A DNA stretch of 64,000 bases from an uncultured Deferribacteraceae bacterium. GTDB lineage: Bacteria; Chrysiogenota; Deferribacteres; Deferribacterales; Mucispirillaceae. Positions 54,209 to 64,000 of this stretch are shown here, in pieces; position 1 is the first letter of the stretch; every line of letters begins with the position of its first letter. Location of the stretch: NCBI GenBank assembly GCA_947041165.1, contig CAMRCY010000004.1:18989-82988 (forward strand), in the 5' to 3' direction. A model generated the notes under the pieces. That model had not been told where the DNA came from, made no database searches, and saw only the letters and a list, made by a program, of their open reading frames with translations. Both the position numbers and the translations under genes were made by a program.

Positions 54209-55594
54209 TTATCTATCACTTAATGATTGATATTTAACCTCGTCCATTATATTCATATATCCAGGACGCATAATACGTTTACCAGCAAAAGATAGCTCTT
54301 CATTTCTGTGAGAACACCAACCAACAATTCTTGCCATAGCAAATAGTGGTGTATATATCTCTTCAGGTATGCCTAACATTTCATAAACAAAACCAGAGTA
54401 AAAATCTACATTTGTAAGAAGTTTTGCAGCATTGCCTTTACGAACTCTTAATCTATCAATCGCTCTTGCTTCTAATAACTCTAAAAAGTTATACTCTTCT
54501 ACTCTTTTTGTTTCAATAGCAAGCTCTCTTGCAAGCTCTTTTAATAGTACTGATCTTGGATCTGAAACTGTATATACTGCATGTCCTAATCCATAAATTA
54601 ATCCAGATTTATCGTACACTTCTTTATTCAACATTCTATCAAGATAAGTATCTATTTCGTTATTATCTTTCCAGTCTGTTATATTCTCTTGAAGGTGCTT
54701 TCTCATATGGTTAACCATAATATTTGCACCACCGTGAAGAGGCCCTTTTAAAGCACAGATCCCTGTTGCTATTGCTGAATATGTGTCTGTTCCTGTTGAA
54801 CTTGTAACCCTTACTGCGAACGTAGAATTGTTTCCTCCGCCATGTTCAGCTTGAAGCATTAACAGAAGATCTAACACTCTTGATTCAAGTGGTGTGTAAT
54901 TATATTTGATCATATAAAGAAGGTTTTCTGCAATAGATAATTTCTCTTGTGGATGTCTTATATGAAGCGTTTTGTTATGTTGAGTATGACGCAATATATT
55001 ATATGCATACGCTATGATTGTTGGAAATTTAGAGATCAAACATATCGATTGTCTCATAAGATTATCTTGTGATAAATCATCTGGATTAGGATCGTATGTA
55101 TACATCTCTAAAACACTTCTAGCTAAAATATTCATAATATTCTTGCCTTCAAGATCTATAATATGCATACGAGTTTTCTGCTCTAACGCCATATTGTTTT
55201 GTATAACTTCTGAAAAATCTGATAACGTACTTCTGTTTGGTAGAGAACCTGATAGTAGTAAATATGCTATCTCTTCATATCCATGTCTACCCTCTTTATG
55301 CAGTGAGTGAACGATATCTTCAACATCAACCCCTCTATAGAAAAGTTTCCCTGCAACAGGTTTAACTTCCCCGTCCTCAGTTTTTTCATAACCAACAACA
55401 TTACCAATTCTAGTTAATCCAACTAACACACCAGTACCGTTAGCGTTTCTAAGTCCACGCTTAACTGAGTGTTTTTCTAATAATTTCATATCGATTTCAG
55501 AAGCCTTACGCATAGCATCAGAAAGGTCGTATATTATATGTTCGTGTTTACCTAACTCTAAAAACTCTTCTCCAACAAATTCTCTTTCATCCAT
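54209..55594 (-). CDS. gltA: Citrate synthase
   Basis: This 461-residue protein is a citrate synthase with the catalytic His in the AEHGGGNNSTF region (about 247), LKGPLHGGANIMV (about 287) and an Asp/Arg set near IGWCSHRNEE (about 432). It condenses oxaloacetate and acetyl-CoA. It belongs to the long bacterial form with an N-terminal extension of about 60 residues, similar to anaerobe enzymes (a 2-methylcitrate activity is possible). It starts 2 nt after the icd stop and completes an operon for the first three TCA steps. Confidence 0.92.
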   Translation of the reverse strand: MDEREFVGEEFLELGKHEHIIYDLSDAMRKASEIDMKLLEKHSVKRGLRNANGTGVLVGLTRIGNVVGYEKTEDGEVKPVAGKLFYRGVDVEDIVHSLHKEGRHGYEEIAYLLLSGSLPNRSTLSDFSEVIQNNMALEQKTRMHIIDLEGKNIMNILARSVLEMYTYDPNPDDLSQDNLMRQSICLISKFPTIIAYAYNILRHTQHNKTLHIRHPQEKLSIAENLLYMIKYNYTPLESRVLDLLLMLQAEHGGGNNSTFAVRVTSSTGTDTYSAIATGICALKGPLHGGANIMVNHMRKHLQENITDWKDNNEIDTYLDRMLNKEVYDKSGLIYGLGHAVYTVSDPRSVLLKELARELAIETKRVEEYNFLELLEARAIDRLRVRKGNAAKLLTNVDFYSGFVYEMLGIPEEIYTPLFAMARIVGWCSHRNEELSFAGKRIMRPGYMNIMDEVKYQSLSDR

Positions 55595-55596
55595 TA

Positions 55597-56874
55597 TTAA
55601 TTTCCCCAGCCTTTTATAATTTTAATAAGATAATTACCAAAATCAGATGTTGATAATGCTTGTCCATTTTCCATAAACCTTGCAAGATCATTCGTTGAAC
55701 ATCTATTTGCAAATGCCTCTTCTATAGATATCTTAATTATACTTGATACTTCAATCCAACCAATATACTCCATCATCATATCAAGCGACAGCAACAATGA
55801 TAACGGATTAGCGATATTTTTACCTGCGATATCTGGAGCTGTACCATGAGTTGCTTCAAATATTGCATGCCCAGTATTATAGTTTATATTAGCACCAGGT
55901 GCGATACCTATTCCACCAACCATAGCCGCTAACTGATCTGAAATATAATCTCCGTTAAGGTTTAATGTTGCGATAACAGAGTAGTTCTCAGGTTTTAATA
56001 AAGAGTTTTGTAAAAACGCATCAGCGATACAATCATCTATAATAATTTTGCCTTTATCTTTAGCCTCTTGTAACGCTTTATCTGCAACTTCCACACCTTG
56101 ATCTTTTACTATTTTATTATAGCTATTTATTGTGAAAGTTTCATTTGAAAATTCTTTTTCAGCAACCTCATAGCCCCATTTAAGAAACCCACCCTCTGTG
56201 AATTTCATAATGTTTCCTTTATGAACAATTGTAACTTTCGGAAGTTTTTTATTTATTGCATAAGTGATAGCTGATCTCATAAGTCTTGATGAGCCTTCAA
56301 TCGATACTGGTTTTACACCAAACGATGAAGTTTCAGGAAATCTTACAGATGTTACACCCATAACATTTTTGATAAAATTGTAGAATTTTGAAGCCTCAGC
56401 AGTGCCTGCATTCCACTCTATCCCTGCATATATATCTTCTGTATTTTCACGAAATATAGTCATATCAACTTTATGAGGTTCTTTAAGTGGTGACGCTACA
56501 CCCTCATACCATTTAACTGGTCTAACGCATGAATATAGATCAAGCTCTTGACGCAGTGCTACATTTAACGATCTCATTCCACCACCAACGGCAGTAGTTA
56601 AAGGCCCTTTCACACCGATTAAATACTCTTTCAAAACAGTTAAAGTTTCATCAGGCAAATAACTACCTTTAACAGTGTTACCTTTCTCACCTGCATATAT
56701 CTCTAACCATTCTATTCTACGTTTACCTGAATAAACTTTACTTACAGCAGCGTCGATAACCTTTTTACAGATATCTGTAATCTCGCTCCCAACTCCATCA
56801 CCCTCGATAAATGGTATCGTTACAATATCTGGAACAACTAACTCACCATTTGAATTCTTACTAATTTTAGACAT
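55597..56874 (-). CDS. icd: NADP-type isocitrate dehydrogenase
   Basis: This 425-residue protein matches bacterial homodimeric isocitrate dehydrogenase: IPFIEGDGVG near 21, the substrate loop GGMRSLNVALRQELDLYSCV (about 100-119, with the Ser and Arg residues), NTEDIYAGIEW (about 148) and GTAPDIAGKNIANP near 345. It oxidises isocitrate to 2-oxoglutarate. It lies 90 bp after acn and directly before gltA. NADP rather than NAD use is inferred from family resemblance. Confidence 0.93.
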   Translation of the reverse strand: MSKISKNSNGELVVPDIVTIPFIEGDGVGSEITDICKKVIDAAVSKVYSGKRRIEWLEIYAGEKGNTVKGSYLPDETLTVLKEYLIGVKGPLTTAVGGGMRSLNVALRQELDLYSCVRPVKWYEGVASPLKEPHKVDMTIFRENTEDIYAGIEWNAGTAEASKFYNFIKNVMGVTSVRFPETSSFGVKPVSIEGSSRLMRSAITYAINKKLPKVTIVHKGNIMKFTEGGFLKWGYEVAEKEFSNETFTINSYNKIVKDQGVEVADKALQEAKDKGKIIIDDCIADAFLQNSLLKPENYSVIATLNLNGDYISDQLAAMVGGIGIAPGANINYNTGHAIFEATHGTAPDIAGKNIANPLSLLLSLDMMMEYIGWIEVSSIIKISIEEAFANRCSTNDLARFMENGQALSTSDFGNYLIKIIKGWGN

Positions 56875-56964
56875 ATTACCCCAATATATAAACTTAATAC
56901 TATATACTATCTATCAACTCAACATAATTTTATGTATGAGTTTTATTTTATCTTACAAACAAAC

Positions 56965-59199
56965 TTAACTTAATGAGTTCAACGCTGATCCTAATTTAAA
57001 CCATTTAACTTGCTGTTCATTATATGTATGTTTAAGTTCGATAACATCTTCGCTACCATCAACATGACTTACAGTTGCTTCCAATAATTTGTTAGGTGTT
57101 AAATTGCCAACTTTACTAATTGATATTTTATCGTTCTCACATATCTTATCGTAATCGTTTGCATCATTAAATGTTACCGCTAAAATGCCTTGTTTTTTCA
57201 AATTTGTTTCATGTATTCTTGCAAAACTTTTTGCAATTATTAATTTAACATTTAAAAATCTAGGCTCCATCGCAGCGTGCTCTCTGCTTGATCCTTCACC
57301 GTAATTATCTTCTGCGATAACTATTGATGAGATACCTTTCGATTTATAATCTTTTGCAACAGATGAAACTTTATCAAAATCACCTGTTAACTGATTTAAA
57401 ATTGAGTCCGTTTTATCGTTAAAGAAATTCGTTGCACCCATTAAAAGGTTGTTCGATATATTCTCTAAATGTCCTCTATATTTTAACCACTCACCAGCCA
57501 TTGATATGTGATCAGTTGTACACTTGCCTTTAACTTTTATTAATAGAAACATATCCTCAAAATCATCTGCTTTAAGTGGTGCAAACGGTTTTAATACTTG
57601 TAATCTATCTGACGATGGAGATATCACAACTTTAGTCGTAGCACCCTCACCTGTCGGCTTAATACAACCTCTATCTATTGATACAAATTTATCCTTAGGT
57701 AAAATATCACCTGTTGGAGGATCTAATTTCACATCTTTGCCATCTTTGTTTTTTAACGTATCAGTTAACGGATTAAACAGCAACGATCCTGCGATCGTTA
57801 ACGCTGTTGTAAGCTCTGGTGATGTAATAAATGCATGAGTGTTAGCATTGCCATCAGCTCGTTTTGCAAAATTACGATTGAAAGATGTAACTATTGAATT
57901 TCTTTTTGTTTTGTCGGCTGTCTTTCTATCCCACTGTCCTATGCAAGGACCACAAGCGTTCGCCATAACAACTGCATTCGTGCCTTGAAATTTATCTAAA
58001 ATACCGTCACGTTTTATAGTTGATAAAATTAAATCCGATCCTGGATTAATAATCAATTCACCTTTCATCTCTAAATTTTTCTCATTAACTTGAATAGCAA
58101 CAGATGCAGCTCTTCCTAAATCTTCATAAGATGAATTCGTACACGATCCAACTAAACCAACTTCAACAACATCAGGATAGTTCATCTCTATAACTTTAGC
58201 TTTTAACTTAGATATAGGAGTTGCAATATCAGGAGTGAATGGACCATTAACGTAAGGTTCAACTTCATCTAAATTGATCTCTATAACTTTATCGAAATAT
58301 TTATCTGGATCAGCAAGAACTTCATCATCAAGTTTTAAATAATCTTTATATTGTAATGCAATCTTTGCAAGTTCATCTCTACCAGTTGAGATAAGATATT
58401 CAGCTGATATTTCATCAAACGAAAAGATAGAAGTAGTTGCTCCCACTTCTGCTCCCATATTAGTGATAGTAGCTCTGCCAGTTGCAGATAAAGATTTTAC
58501 GCCCTCACCAAAATATTCTATAATATAGTTAGTGCCACCTTTAACAGTTAACATACCAACAACTTTTAATATAATATCTTTAGCCGTTGACCAGCCATTT
58601 AATTTTCCTGTAAGTTTGATACCTAGAAGTTTAGGCATTTTAAGTTCCCACTCCATTCCTGTCATCACATCAACGATATCTGCACCACCTACTCCTATTG
58701 CAACCATTCCTAGTCCACCTGCGTTTGGAGTGTGTGAATCTGCTCCGATCATCATTCCACCTGGAAATGAATAGTTCTCAAATATAACTTGATGTATTAT
58801 ACCAGCTCCTGGTTTCCAACAATCTACACCATATTTTGATGAAACTGTTTTAAGGAATTTGTATACCTCTTCATTCTCTCTCTCAGCACAATCTAAATCT
58901 TCTTTAGCTCCACTAAAGGCTCTTATTAAATGATCGCAATGAACTGATGCTAAAGCCATACTTTTGGTTCTGCCTGAGTTCATAAATTGCAGTAACGCCA
59001 TCTGTGCTGTTGCGTCTTGCATAGCAACTCTATCTGGACGAAAATTTACATAATCATCCCCTCTTTTGAAATCCATAATATCATTCGGATTATAGAGGTG
59101 AGAGTATAAAACTTTCTCAGCAACTGTCATCGGACGTTTTAATATCTCTTTTGCTTTGTCGATACGATCTTTAAATTCTTTGTAAAAATTATCTGTCAT
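56965..59199 (-). CDS. acn: Aconitase, mitochondrial type
   Basis: This 744-residue aconitate hydratase has the [4Fe-4S] ligands in [13 protein letters not shown] (about 350) and [13 protein letters not shown] (about 415-425), the [11 protein letters not shown] loop near 155 and the swivel domain with [15 protein letters not shown] near 640. Length and motifs fit the mitochondrial-type (AcnA_mito) family known in Bacteroidetes and eukaryotes, rather than AcnA (about 890) or AcnB (about 850). It converts citrate to isocitrate. First gene of the acn-icd-gltA operon. Confidence 0.93.
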   Translation of the reverse strand: MTDNFYKEFKDRIDKAKEILKRPMTVAEKVLYSHLYNPNDIMDFKRGDDYVNFRPDRVAMQDATAQMALLQFMNSGRTKSMALASVHCDHLIRAFSGAKEDLDCAERENEEVYKFLKTVSSKYGVDCWKPGAGIIHQVIFENYSFPGGMMIGADSHTPNAGGLGMVAIGVGGADIVDVMTGMEWELKMPKLLGIKLTGKLNGWSTAKDIILKVVGMLTVKGGTNYIIEYFGEGVKSLSATGRATITNMGAEVGATTSIFSFDEISAEYLISTGRDELAKIALQYKDYLKLDDEVLADPDKYFDKVIEINLDEVEPYVNGPFTPDIATPISKLKAKVIEMNYPDVVEVGLVGSCTNSSYEDLGRAASVAIQVNEKNLEMKGELIINPGSDLILSTIKRDGILDKFQGTNAVVMANACGPCIGQWDRKTADKTKRNSIVTSFNRNFAKRADGNANTHAFITSPELTTALTIAGSLLFNPLTDTLKNKDGKDVKLDPPTGDILPKDKFVSIDRGCIKPTGEGATTKVVISPSSDRLQVLKPFAPLKADDFEDMFLLIKVKGKCTTDHISMAGEWLKYRGHLENISNNLLMGATNFFNDKTDSILNQLTGDFDKVSSVAKDYKSKGISSIVIAEDNYGEGSSREHAAMEPRFLNVKLIIAKSFARIHETNLKKQGILAVTFNDANDYDKICENDKISISKVGNLTPNKLLEATVSHVDGSEDVIELKHTYNEQQVKWFKLGSALNSLS

Positions 59200-59290
59200 A
59201 ATATTTCTTCCAGTATTTTTTTTAATATATATTTTATCTAATTAATTAATTAATCAATAACACTCACTAATAGTAACTTAAAAACATTAA

Positions 59291-60343
59291 CTATTGTTTA
59301 TCTTGATATACGATGCATGCATCTTCATCACCTAGCGAACACGCTCTTTCATAAAACTCATACGCTTTCTTTGTGTTAACACCAAACGCTGTGTCGATAA
59401 GATAATTCTCTGCCAATTTAGAACACGATATAGCGTTATCCATATCACAACCTTTCTTATAATACTTTTCACTTATAAACATATCCGTTTTAACATCAAT
59501 ACCGTTTTCATATAACTGCGCTATATTCATACACGCATTAACTTCTCCATTATTACAAGCAACTGTATACAAATTGACTGCTAACTGAACATCTTTTCTT
59601 ACAATATCACCCTTAGTGTATAATATACCTAAATTGTTGCAAGCAGACGCTAAACCCCAATCACAAGTTTTCGTATATAGATCAATAACGATCTTATCTT
59701 CTATTATAATGTAACCCTCTGCATATAACTGAACAAGGTTAAAACAAGCATCTCTATTGCCTGCTAAACAAGCCTTGTCATAGAAAATTGTTGCAGAAAG
59801 ATAATCCTGCTTCACACCCTTGCCGGTACTATACAAATATCCTAATGCAGAACATGAATTAGAGTTAGCTCCAGCACAACCTAATTGGAAATAATCAGCA
59901 GACTTAACATAATTAACATCTACTCCCTCTCCATTAAAATACATAATGCCTGCGCTATAACAAGATGAATATAAATCCAATGTACACGCTTTCTCAAAAA
60001 GAGTTAAAGCATTTAGATAATCATTATCACTGTTAATCTGATTTGAAACAGTAAGAAATGCTCCCTGCTCGCAACCTATCTGATAATTTAAATCACAAGC
60101 ATTAAGATAAAATGAGATAGCTTTTGGTTTATCTTCTGCAATATCTCTACCAGCTGAATATATCTTACCTAACTCAAAACACGCAACAGGATCTTTAGCT
60201 AAACACAACTGTTCAAATTGTGTTATTGAAAGATCGTAATCACCTGCACTGTATGATTTAAATGCAACCTCTAATCTATCTTTTGAAGCACATGAAATAG
60301 ATATCATGAAAGTTAAAGATAGTAACATCAATTTTAATATCAT
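59291..60343 (-). CDS. Sel1-repeat protein with paired cysteines, exported
   Basis: This 350-residue protein starts with a signal peptide ending SIS-Cys19, possibly a lipoprotein. About eight Sel1-like repeats of about 36 residues follow, each with C-x7-C (for example CLAKDPVACFELGKIYSAGR, CTLDLYSSCYSAGIMYFNGE). Paired cysteines in each repeat form disulfides in the Hcp family of Helicobacter. The protein is likely periplasmic and binds other proteins. A second, shorter Sel1 gene lies next to it on the same strand. Confidence 0.82.
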   Translation of the reverse strand: MILKLMLLSLTFMISISCASKDRLEVAFKSYSAGDYDLSITQFEQLCLAKDPVACFELGKIYSAGRDIAEDKPKAISFYLNACDLNYQIGCEQGAFLTVSNQINSDNDYLNALTLFEKACTLDLYSSCYSAGIMYFNGEGVDVNYVKSADYFQLGCAGANSNSCSALGYLYSTGKGVKQDYLSATIFYDKACLAGNRDACFNLVQLYAEGYIIIEDKIVIDLYTKTCDWGLASACNNLGILYTKGDIVRKDVQLAVNLYTVACNNGEVNACMNIAQLYENGIDVKTDMFISEKYYKKGCDMDNAISCSKLAENYLIDTAFGVNTKKAYEFYERACSLGDEDACIVYQDKQ

Positions 60344-60355
60344 TTATAATATACC

Positions 60356-60517
60356 AACTCTAATAATCAATTTGTAACTCTAAGCAATTTAGTAATTATC
60401 TATTCTTAATTTATAATTCAAAATAATCTAACTATTATTCAGTTCAGTTTGTAACTCTAAATAATATATAAACTCTAATAATCAATTTGTAACTCTAAGC
60501 AATTTAGCAATTATCTA
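60356..60517. repeat. 47-bp direct repeat flanking the Sel1 intergenic gap
   Basis: 60356-60402 and 60471-60517 are identical except for one base. The second copy contains the stop codon of the upstream Sel1 gene. Between them lies a partly similar stretch, so this is a small decayed tandem array. Confidence 0.85.
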
Positions 60518-61215
60518 GATTCAAGAAGATTTGCGTAACTACTGCACGCCTCAAGATGATCGCCTTTACAAGCTATATCGTAATAATATATAGCTTTTTC
60601 AATATCTTGTCCCATACCTATTCCTAACTCATAGATACCACCGATCATTGAACAAGCTTCCATACTCTTTAAACTGCACGCTCTCATATATAAACTAAGT
60701 GTTCGCTCTGGATCAAATCTTATAACCGTTCCACGTTCATATAAATCAGCTAATTTCATGCAACCTAACGCACTATCAAGACTGCACGAATGATCGTAAT
60801 ATTCTAGAGCTACATAATGATCTTTCTTAACTCCAAAACCTTTCTCATACATCATGCCAAGTCCTAAATAACCGTATAAACTTTTAGCAGACAGTAACTT
60901 GTTATATATCGCTATAGCTTTTTTATAATCTTTCTTAACAACTTTGCCGTCAATATAGAACTCTGCAAGAAAATAACATGACTCAGCATCTTTTGCAGAA
61001 CATCGCTTCTCTGCCCTCTTAAACGCTTCCTTACCGTTATATATATCTAAACTTATACTTTTATTATCAGCTACGCTTTTATTGTCTGCTTGTGTCATCG
61101 TGTCACTTTTATCAGTCTGAACCTTCACAACTTTCTTATCAACCTGTTTTGCCAAAACTACCTCTGAAAGTAGTGGTAAACAAAATAAAAGTGATAACAG
61201 TAATTTAATAATCAT
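60511..61215 (-). CDS. Second Sel1-repeat protein, exported
   Basis: This 234-residue protein has a signal peptide (1-22, ending VLA), a Lys/Asp/Ser-rich linker (about 23-60), and four to five Sel1 repeats with C-x7-C or C-x6-C pairs (CSAKDAESCYFLAEFYIDGK, CSLDSALGCMKLADLYERGT). It probably works in the periplasm like its neighbour, from which it differs in having fewer repeats. Confidence 0.82.
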   Translation of the reverse strand: MIIKLLLSLLFCLPLLSEVVLAKQVDKKVVKVQTDKSDTMTQADNKSVADNKSISLDIYNGKEAFKRAEKRCSAKDAESCYFLAEFYIDGKVVKKDYKKAIAIYNKLLSAKSLYGYLGLGMMYEKGFGVKKDHYVALEYYDHSCSLDSALGCMKLADLYERGTVIRFDPERTLSLYMRACSLKSMEACSMIGGIYELGIGMGQDIEKAIYYYDIACKGDHLEACSSYANLLESR

Positions 61216-61644
61216 AACACGATGCCTACCTATTTTATAATTATAACATTTATAATTATTCGATAAAAATTATAATCTATTACTATAAATACAATATTTC
61301 ATAAATATAACGAGAGCATACATTATAACAGATTAGACAATACGGTCAATAGATAAAAGTATCAATAATACAGGGGAGTAATATTTAAATAATTATGTAT
61401 AACTATTCAAACCCATTAGATTATACGATATTTTTACGTTTGAAAGATTATAATATCAATTTTGATAGATATATTTACAATTAGTGATTGCTGTTGTTTT
61501 AAATTGATATAACTGAAAATAACTAATTTTTAAAAAATAAATAACTAATTTTATAAAGATAAGTAACTGTTTTTTAAAGATATTGAATAGTTATATGGTA
61601 TTGAATGAAGTTGAAAATGATGAAAATGTTTGAAAAGTTTAAAA
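61216..61644. other. Intergenic region, no certain gene
   Basis: AT-rich. A 30-codon frame near 61397-61483 (MYNYSNPLDY) may be a gene relic, but has no strong ribosome binding site. No other structure is evident. Confidence 0.45.
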
Positions 61645-61718
61645 TGCGCCCGACAGGAATCGAACCTACAACCCTTTGATCCGTAGTCAAATACTCTATC
61701 CAATTGAGCTACGGGCGC
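61645..61718 (-). tRNA. tRNA-Arg (anticodon ACG)
   Basis: Reverse-strand reading gives a 74-nt cloverleaf: acceptor GCGCCCG with CGGGCGC, discriminator A, anticodon loop CTACGGA (anticodon ACG), T-arm with GGTTCGATTCC. CCA is not encoded. Confidence 0.97.
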
Positions 61719-61938
61719 ATATAAAACCTCAGTAAGCTAGCACAATTTTTAAAACATTGCAACACCTTTAACATATTAATTATACATTATCTGAATATGG
61801 GATAAAAAAATCAACAAATTAAATACTGTATAAATACCATTTAATTACAACAAAAACCAGCCGTTGTAAAGGTTCTTATAATTGACATAAATGATTATAT
61901 CATATATAATTATTGATAAAATTTATATTGGTGAACAA

Positions 61939-62520
61939 ATGAAAAAAACATTCCTATTAATTGTGGCATTATTAATTATTCCATATACTATGCTTACTGC
62001 AAAAACTAAAGAAACTGTATCGGTTACGATGGAAACAACTCTTGGAAATATAGTTATTGAACTATATCCTGATAAAGCTCCTAAAACTGTTGCAAATTTT
62101 CTTAAATATGTTGAAGATGGGTATTATAATGACCTTATTTTTCATAGAGTTATCAATAGTTTCATGGTGCAAGGTGGAGGATTTGATAAAGATCTTAAAC
62201 CGAAAAAAACGTATGCACCTGTTATAATTGAATCTGATAACGGTGTGAGTAACCTAAGAGGTACGATTGCGATGGCTAGAACTTCTGATCCTAACTCAGC
62301 TACATCACAATTTTTTATCAACCATCAAGACAATCTATTCCTTGATTATAAAGCGAAAACTACTGCTGGATATGGATATACTGTTTTTGGAAAAGTTGTT
62401 AAAGGTATGGACGTTGTTGATAAAATAGCGTTGTTAGAAACTGGATCAAGACGTGGATTTAATGACGTGCCTGACGCTCCTGTTGTAATAAAATCGGTTA
62501 ATATAATAAAGAAAAAATAA
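61939..62520 (+). CDS. ppiA: Exported cyclophilin-type peptidyl-prolyl isomerase
   Basis: This 193-residue protein has a signal peptide (MKKTFLLIVALLIIPYTMLT, ending TAKTK) and a complete cyclophilin domain: IFHRVI, MVQGGGF, GTIAMARTSDPNSATSQFFI, and YTVFGKVVKGMDVVDKI. Catalytic Arg is in FHR and the QFF pocket is kept. It isomerises proline peptide bonds in the periplasm. ATG 61939 follows GGTGAAC; an upstream ATG at 61891 would spoil the signal peptide. Confidence 0.88.
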   Translation: MKKTFLLIVALLIIPYTMLTAKTKETVSVTMETTLGNIVIELYPDKAPKTVANFLKYVEDGYYNDLIFHRVINSFMVQGGGFDKDLKPKKTYAPVIIESDNGVSNLRGTIAMARTSDPNSATSQFFINHQDNLFLDYKAKTTAGYGYTVFGKVVKGMDVVDKIALLETGSRRGFNDVPDAPVVIKSVNIIKKK

Positions 62521-62540
62521 ATCACTAACATGGTGCAATA

Positions 62541-63791
62541 ATGCCTCCTATAACAAAAAAAATCTCTGATAAGAAAAGTGCTGGGAAAAAAATAGCTGTT
62601 GGAAAGTCTAACGAAAAGAGTGAAAAACAGTTGAAAAAAGATAAAACTTTAACACTTAAAAATAATAAAACAGTGGCTAAAACAAAAAGTCCAAAGGTAG
62701 AGAAAATTATTAAAGATAAAAAACTTCAAACTACGGCGAAAGAAAGTAAAACTGCTGTGAAAAGTGATAAAAATAATGTTAAAGAGAGCAAAGTTGTAGT
62801 AAAAAATAACAAAACTGCTGTGAAAGATAGTAAGATTGTAGATAAAAGTAGTAAAACTGGTAATAAAGATAGCAATACAATTGTAAAAGGTAGTAAAAAA
62901 ATGGCTAAAGATAGTAAACCTATCAAAAAAGATATTAAAAGTAAAACGGTAGCATCTAAAACTGTTGCTGAAAAAGTTAAGAAAGAAACTAAAACTCCTA
63001 AAATAGAAAAAAGCAAAGCGAAAGTTGTAGCTGTGAAAGAAAGTAGTAAAAAAACTGTAGAGAAAAAGGTTGCTCTGAAAACCGTTAAACCTGTAAAAGC
63101 TAGTGAGAAAAAAGTTGCAACAACTGCGAAATCTATAAAAAAAGAACCAGCAACTGCTAAAGCAACTGCAAAAACAGTAACTGCGAAAACAGTAATTGAA
63201 CTTCCTGTTAAAGAGAAAAAAATCACAGCTAAAAGTGTTGATGCAGAAGTAAAGGTTAAAAAACCTAAAAAAGTTAAAGAAAATAATGTTGATTTTGTAA
63301 TAGCGACTACGCTCGGAAATATCGATATAAGATTGTTCCCTGATAAAGCACCTATAACTGCTTCAAATTTCTTGAGATATGTTGCATCAGATTATTATAG
63401 CAATACCGTCTTTCATCGTATTATACGTGGATTTATGATACAAGGTGGCGGATATGATAAAACTTTATCATTCAAAGAAGATACTTTACTTCCGATAAGA
63501 ATTGAATCAAACAACGGATTAAAGAATTTACGTGGTACGATTGCGATGGCTAGAACGAATGATCCTCATTCGGCTACGTCACAGTTTTTTATCAACCTTA
63601 CTGATAACCCGCATTTAGATTTTGCAGAAGAAACTATCGAAAGATACGGCTATACTGTTTTTGCGAAAGTTACCAAAGGACTAGATATTGTTGATAAAAT
63701 CGGAAACTCTCCAATAACAACTGTGTATCATCATCAAAATGTACCTGCAACTCCAATTACGATTAAAAGTATAACTAATAAAGTTAAATAA
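62541..63791 (+). CDS. Cyclophilin with a long Lys-rich N-terminal region
   Basis: Residues 1-250 are extremely rich in Lys, Ser, Thr, Val and Ala in near-repeats (such as AVKSDK, VVKNNK, IVKGSK, KTVAKT), likely disordered and strongly basic. Residues 253-416 form a cyclophilin close to the protein just upstream (FHRII, MIQGGGY, GTIAMARTNDPHSATSQFFI). No signal peptide, so it is probably cytoplasmic and may bind nucleic acid or ribosomes through the tail. The start is 20 nt after the stop of the exported cyclophilin. It probably arose by duplication plus tail growth. Confidence 0.82.
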   Translation: MPPITKKISDKKSAGKKIAVGKSNEKSEKQLKKDKTLTLKNNKTVAKTKSPKVEKIIKDKKLQTTAKESKTAVKSDKNNVKESKVVVKNNKTAVKDSKIVDKSSKTGNKDSNTIVKGSKKMAKDSKPIKKDIKSKTVASKTVAEKVKKETKTPKIEKSKAKVVAVKESSKKTVEKKVALKTVKPVKASEKKVATTAKSIKKEPATAKATAKTVTAKTVIELPVKEKKITAKSVDAEVKVKKPKKVKENNVDFVIATTLGNIDIRLFPDKAPITASNFLRYVASDYYSNTVFHRIIRGFMIQGGGYDKTLSFKEDTLLPIRIESNNGLKNLRGTIAMARTNDPHSATSQFFINLTDNPHLDFAEETIERYGYTVFAKVTKGLDIVDKIGNSPITTVYHHQNVPATPITIKSITNKVK

Positions 63792-63796
63792 TACGA

Positions 63797-63858
63797 CGAG
63801 AATATATGTATGCTTTCCGACTGTTTGTTAAATAACAAAAGGAAAGTGTATATCCTCG
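63797..63858. terminator. Long hairpin after the cyclophilin genes
   Basis: GAGAATATA pairs with TATATCCTC (one mismatch) and inner CTTTCC with GGAAAG. No T run follows, so it may be an RNA-stabilising hairpin rather than a terminator. Confidence 0.4.
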
Positions 63859-63870
63859 CTCCCTCATGGG

Positions 63871-64000
63871 GAGTTATGCTCGTTAGGTTAAGTTCGTTAA
63901 GTTATGCTCGTTAAGTTATGCTCGTTAAGTTAAGTTCGTGGGTTAAGTTCGTGGGGTTGAGTTCGTGGGGTTGAGTTCGTGGGGTTGAGTTCGTGGGGTT
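63871..64000. repeat. 15-bp tandem repeat array reaching the window end
   Basis: Early units read near GTTAAGTTATGCTCG; the last five read GTTGAGTTCGTGGGG or close to it. The array continues past the window. It is more G-rich than its surroundings and non-coding as far as seen. Confidence 0.9.

Noticed and set aside
61397..61486. Small gene of 30 codons
   Set aside because: No clear ribosome binding site or conserved context; it may be a relic but cannot be supported.
62726..63226. Reverse-strand 166-codon ORF opposite the Lys-rich cyclophilin
   Set aside because: It mirrors the repetitive Lys codons of the real gene and gives a hydrophobic low-complexity product; no ribosome binding site.

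Overview
AT-rich DNA from a Gram-negative, respiring bacterium. Tat-exported molybdoenzymes, an operon for the first three TCA-cycle steps, Cys-paired Sel1-repeat proteins, F/SXT-type conjugation genes and tRNA genes without encoded CCA fit an anaerobic or microaerophilic lineage such as Deferribacterota or Campylobacterota. The window alone does not settle the phylum.

Bases 1-2168 end in what looks like a related conjugative element: the 5' end of a pilin-like gene and a leftward regulator paralogous to one inside the main element. Bases 2211-31294 are an integrated mobile element of about 29 kb, bounded by a perfect 55-bp direct repeat that contains the 5' half and leader of a tRNA-Leu(UAA) gene. 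The intact tRNA is at the left end and a displaced 5' fragment is at the right end. The element carries a tyrosine integrase, a Toprim protein, an actin-like ParM with a likely DNA-binding partner, a ParB-like protein, and TraF/TraH/TraN remains of an F-type transfer system. It also has a TraD-SNF2 chimera and three cargo blocks: a pair of DUF262 proteins, a structured non-coding region of about 1.05 kb with a small basic protein and a nuclease-like protein, and a GHKL-ATPase plus AlbA-TIR operon.

The main proposal is a regulatory circuit read from the sequence. The first gene (2337) encodes two winged-helix-like segments followed by a sigma-factor-like C-terminus. Four near-identical promoter-like boxes stand in front of four element transcription units. 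At the right end, a strong outward promoter and ribosome binding site start a 58-codon ORF that runs through the attachment site. If the ends are joined as a circle, that ORF stops in an ATGA overlap with the start codon of the sigma-like gene. Excision would therefore connect a promoter to the regulator, which could then switch on the four boxed operons.

Bases 31295-64000 look chromosomal. They hold two diverged copies of a DmsAB-like molybdoenzyme locus, an N-rich protein of unknown role followed by a TTAG microsatellite, and a leftward polyprenyl-phosphoribose/glycan cluster with a deleted FAD-oxidoreductase gene. Next come a rightward membrane protein, a TPR-like protein, the acn-icd-gltA operon, two Sel1-repeat proteins, tRNA-Arg(ACG) and two cyclophilins, one with a very long Lys-rich N-terminus. 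Several short tandem repeats are scattered through this part.
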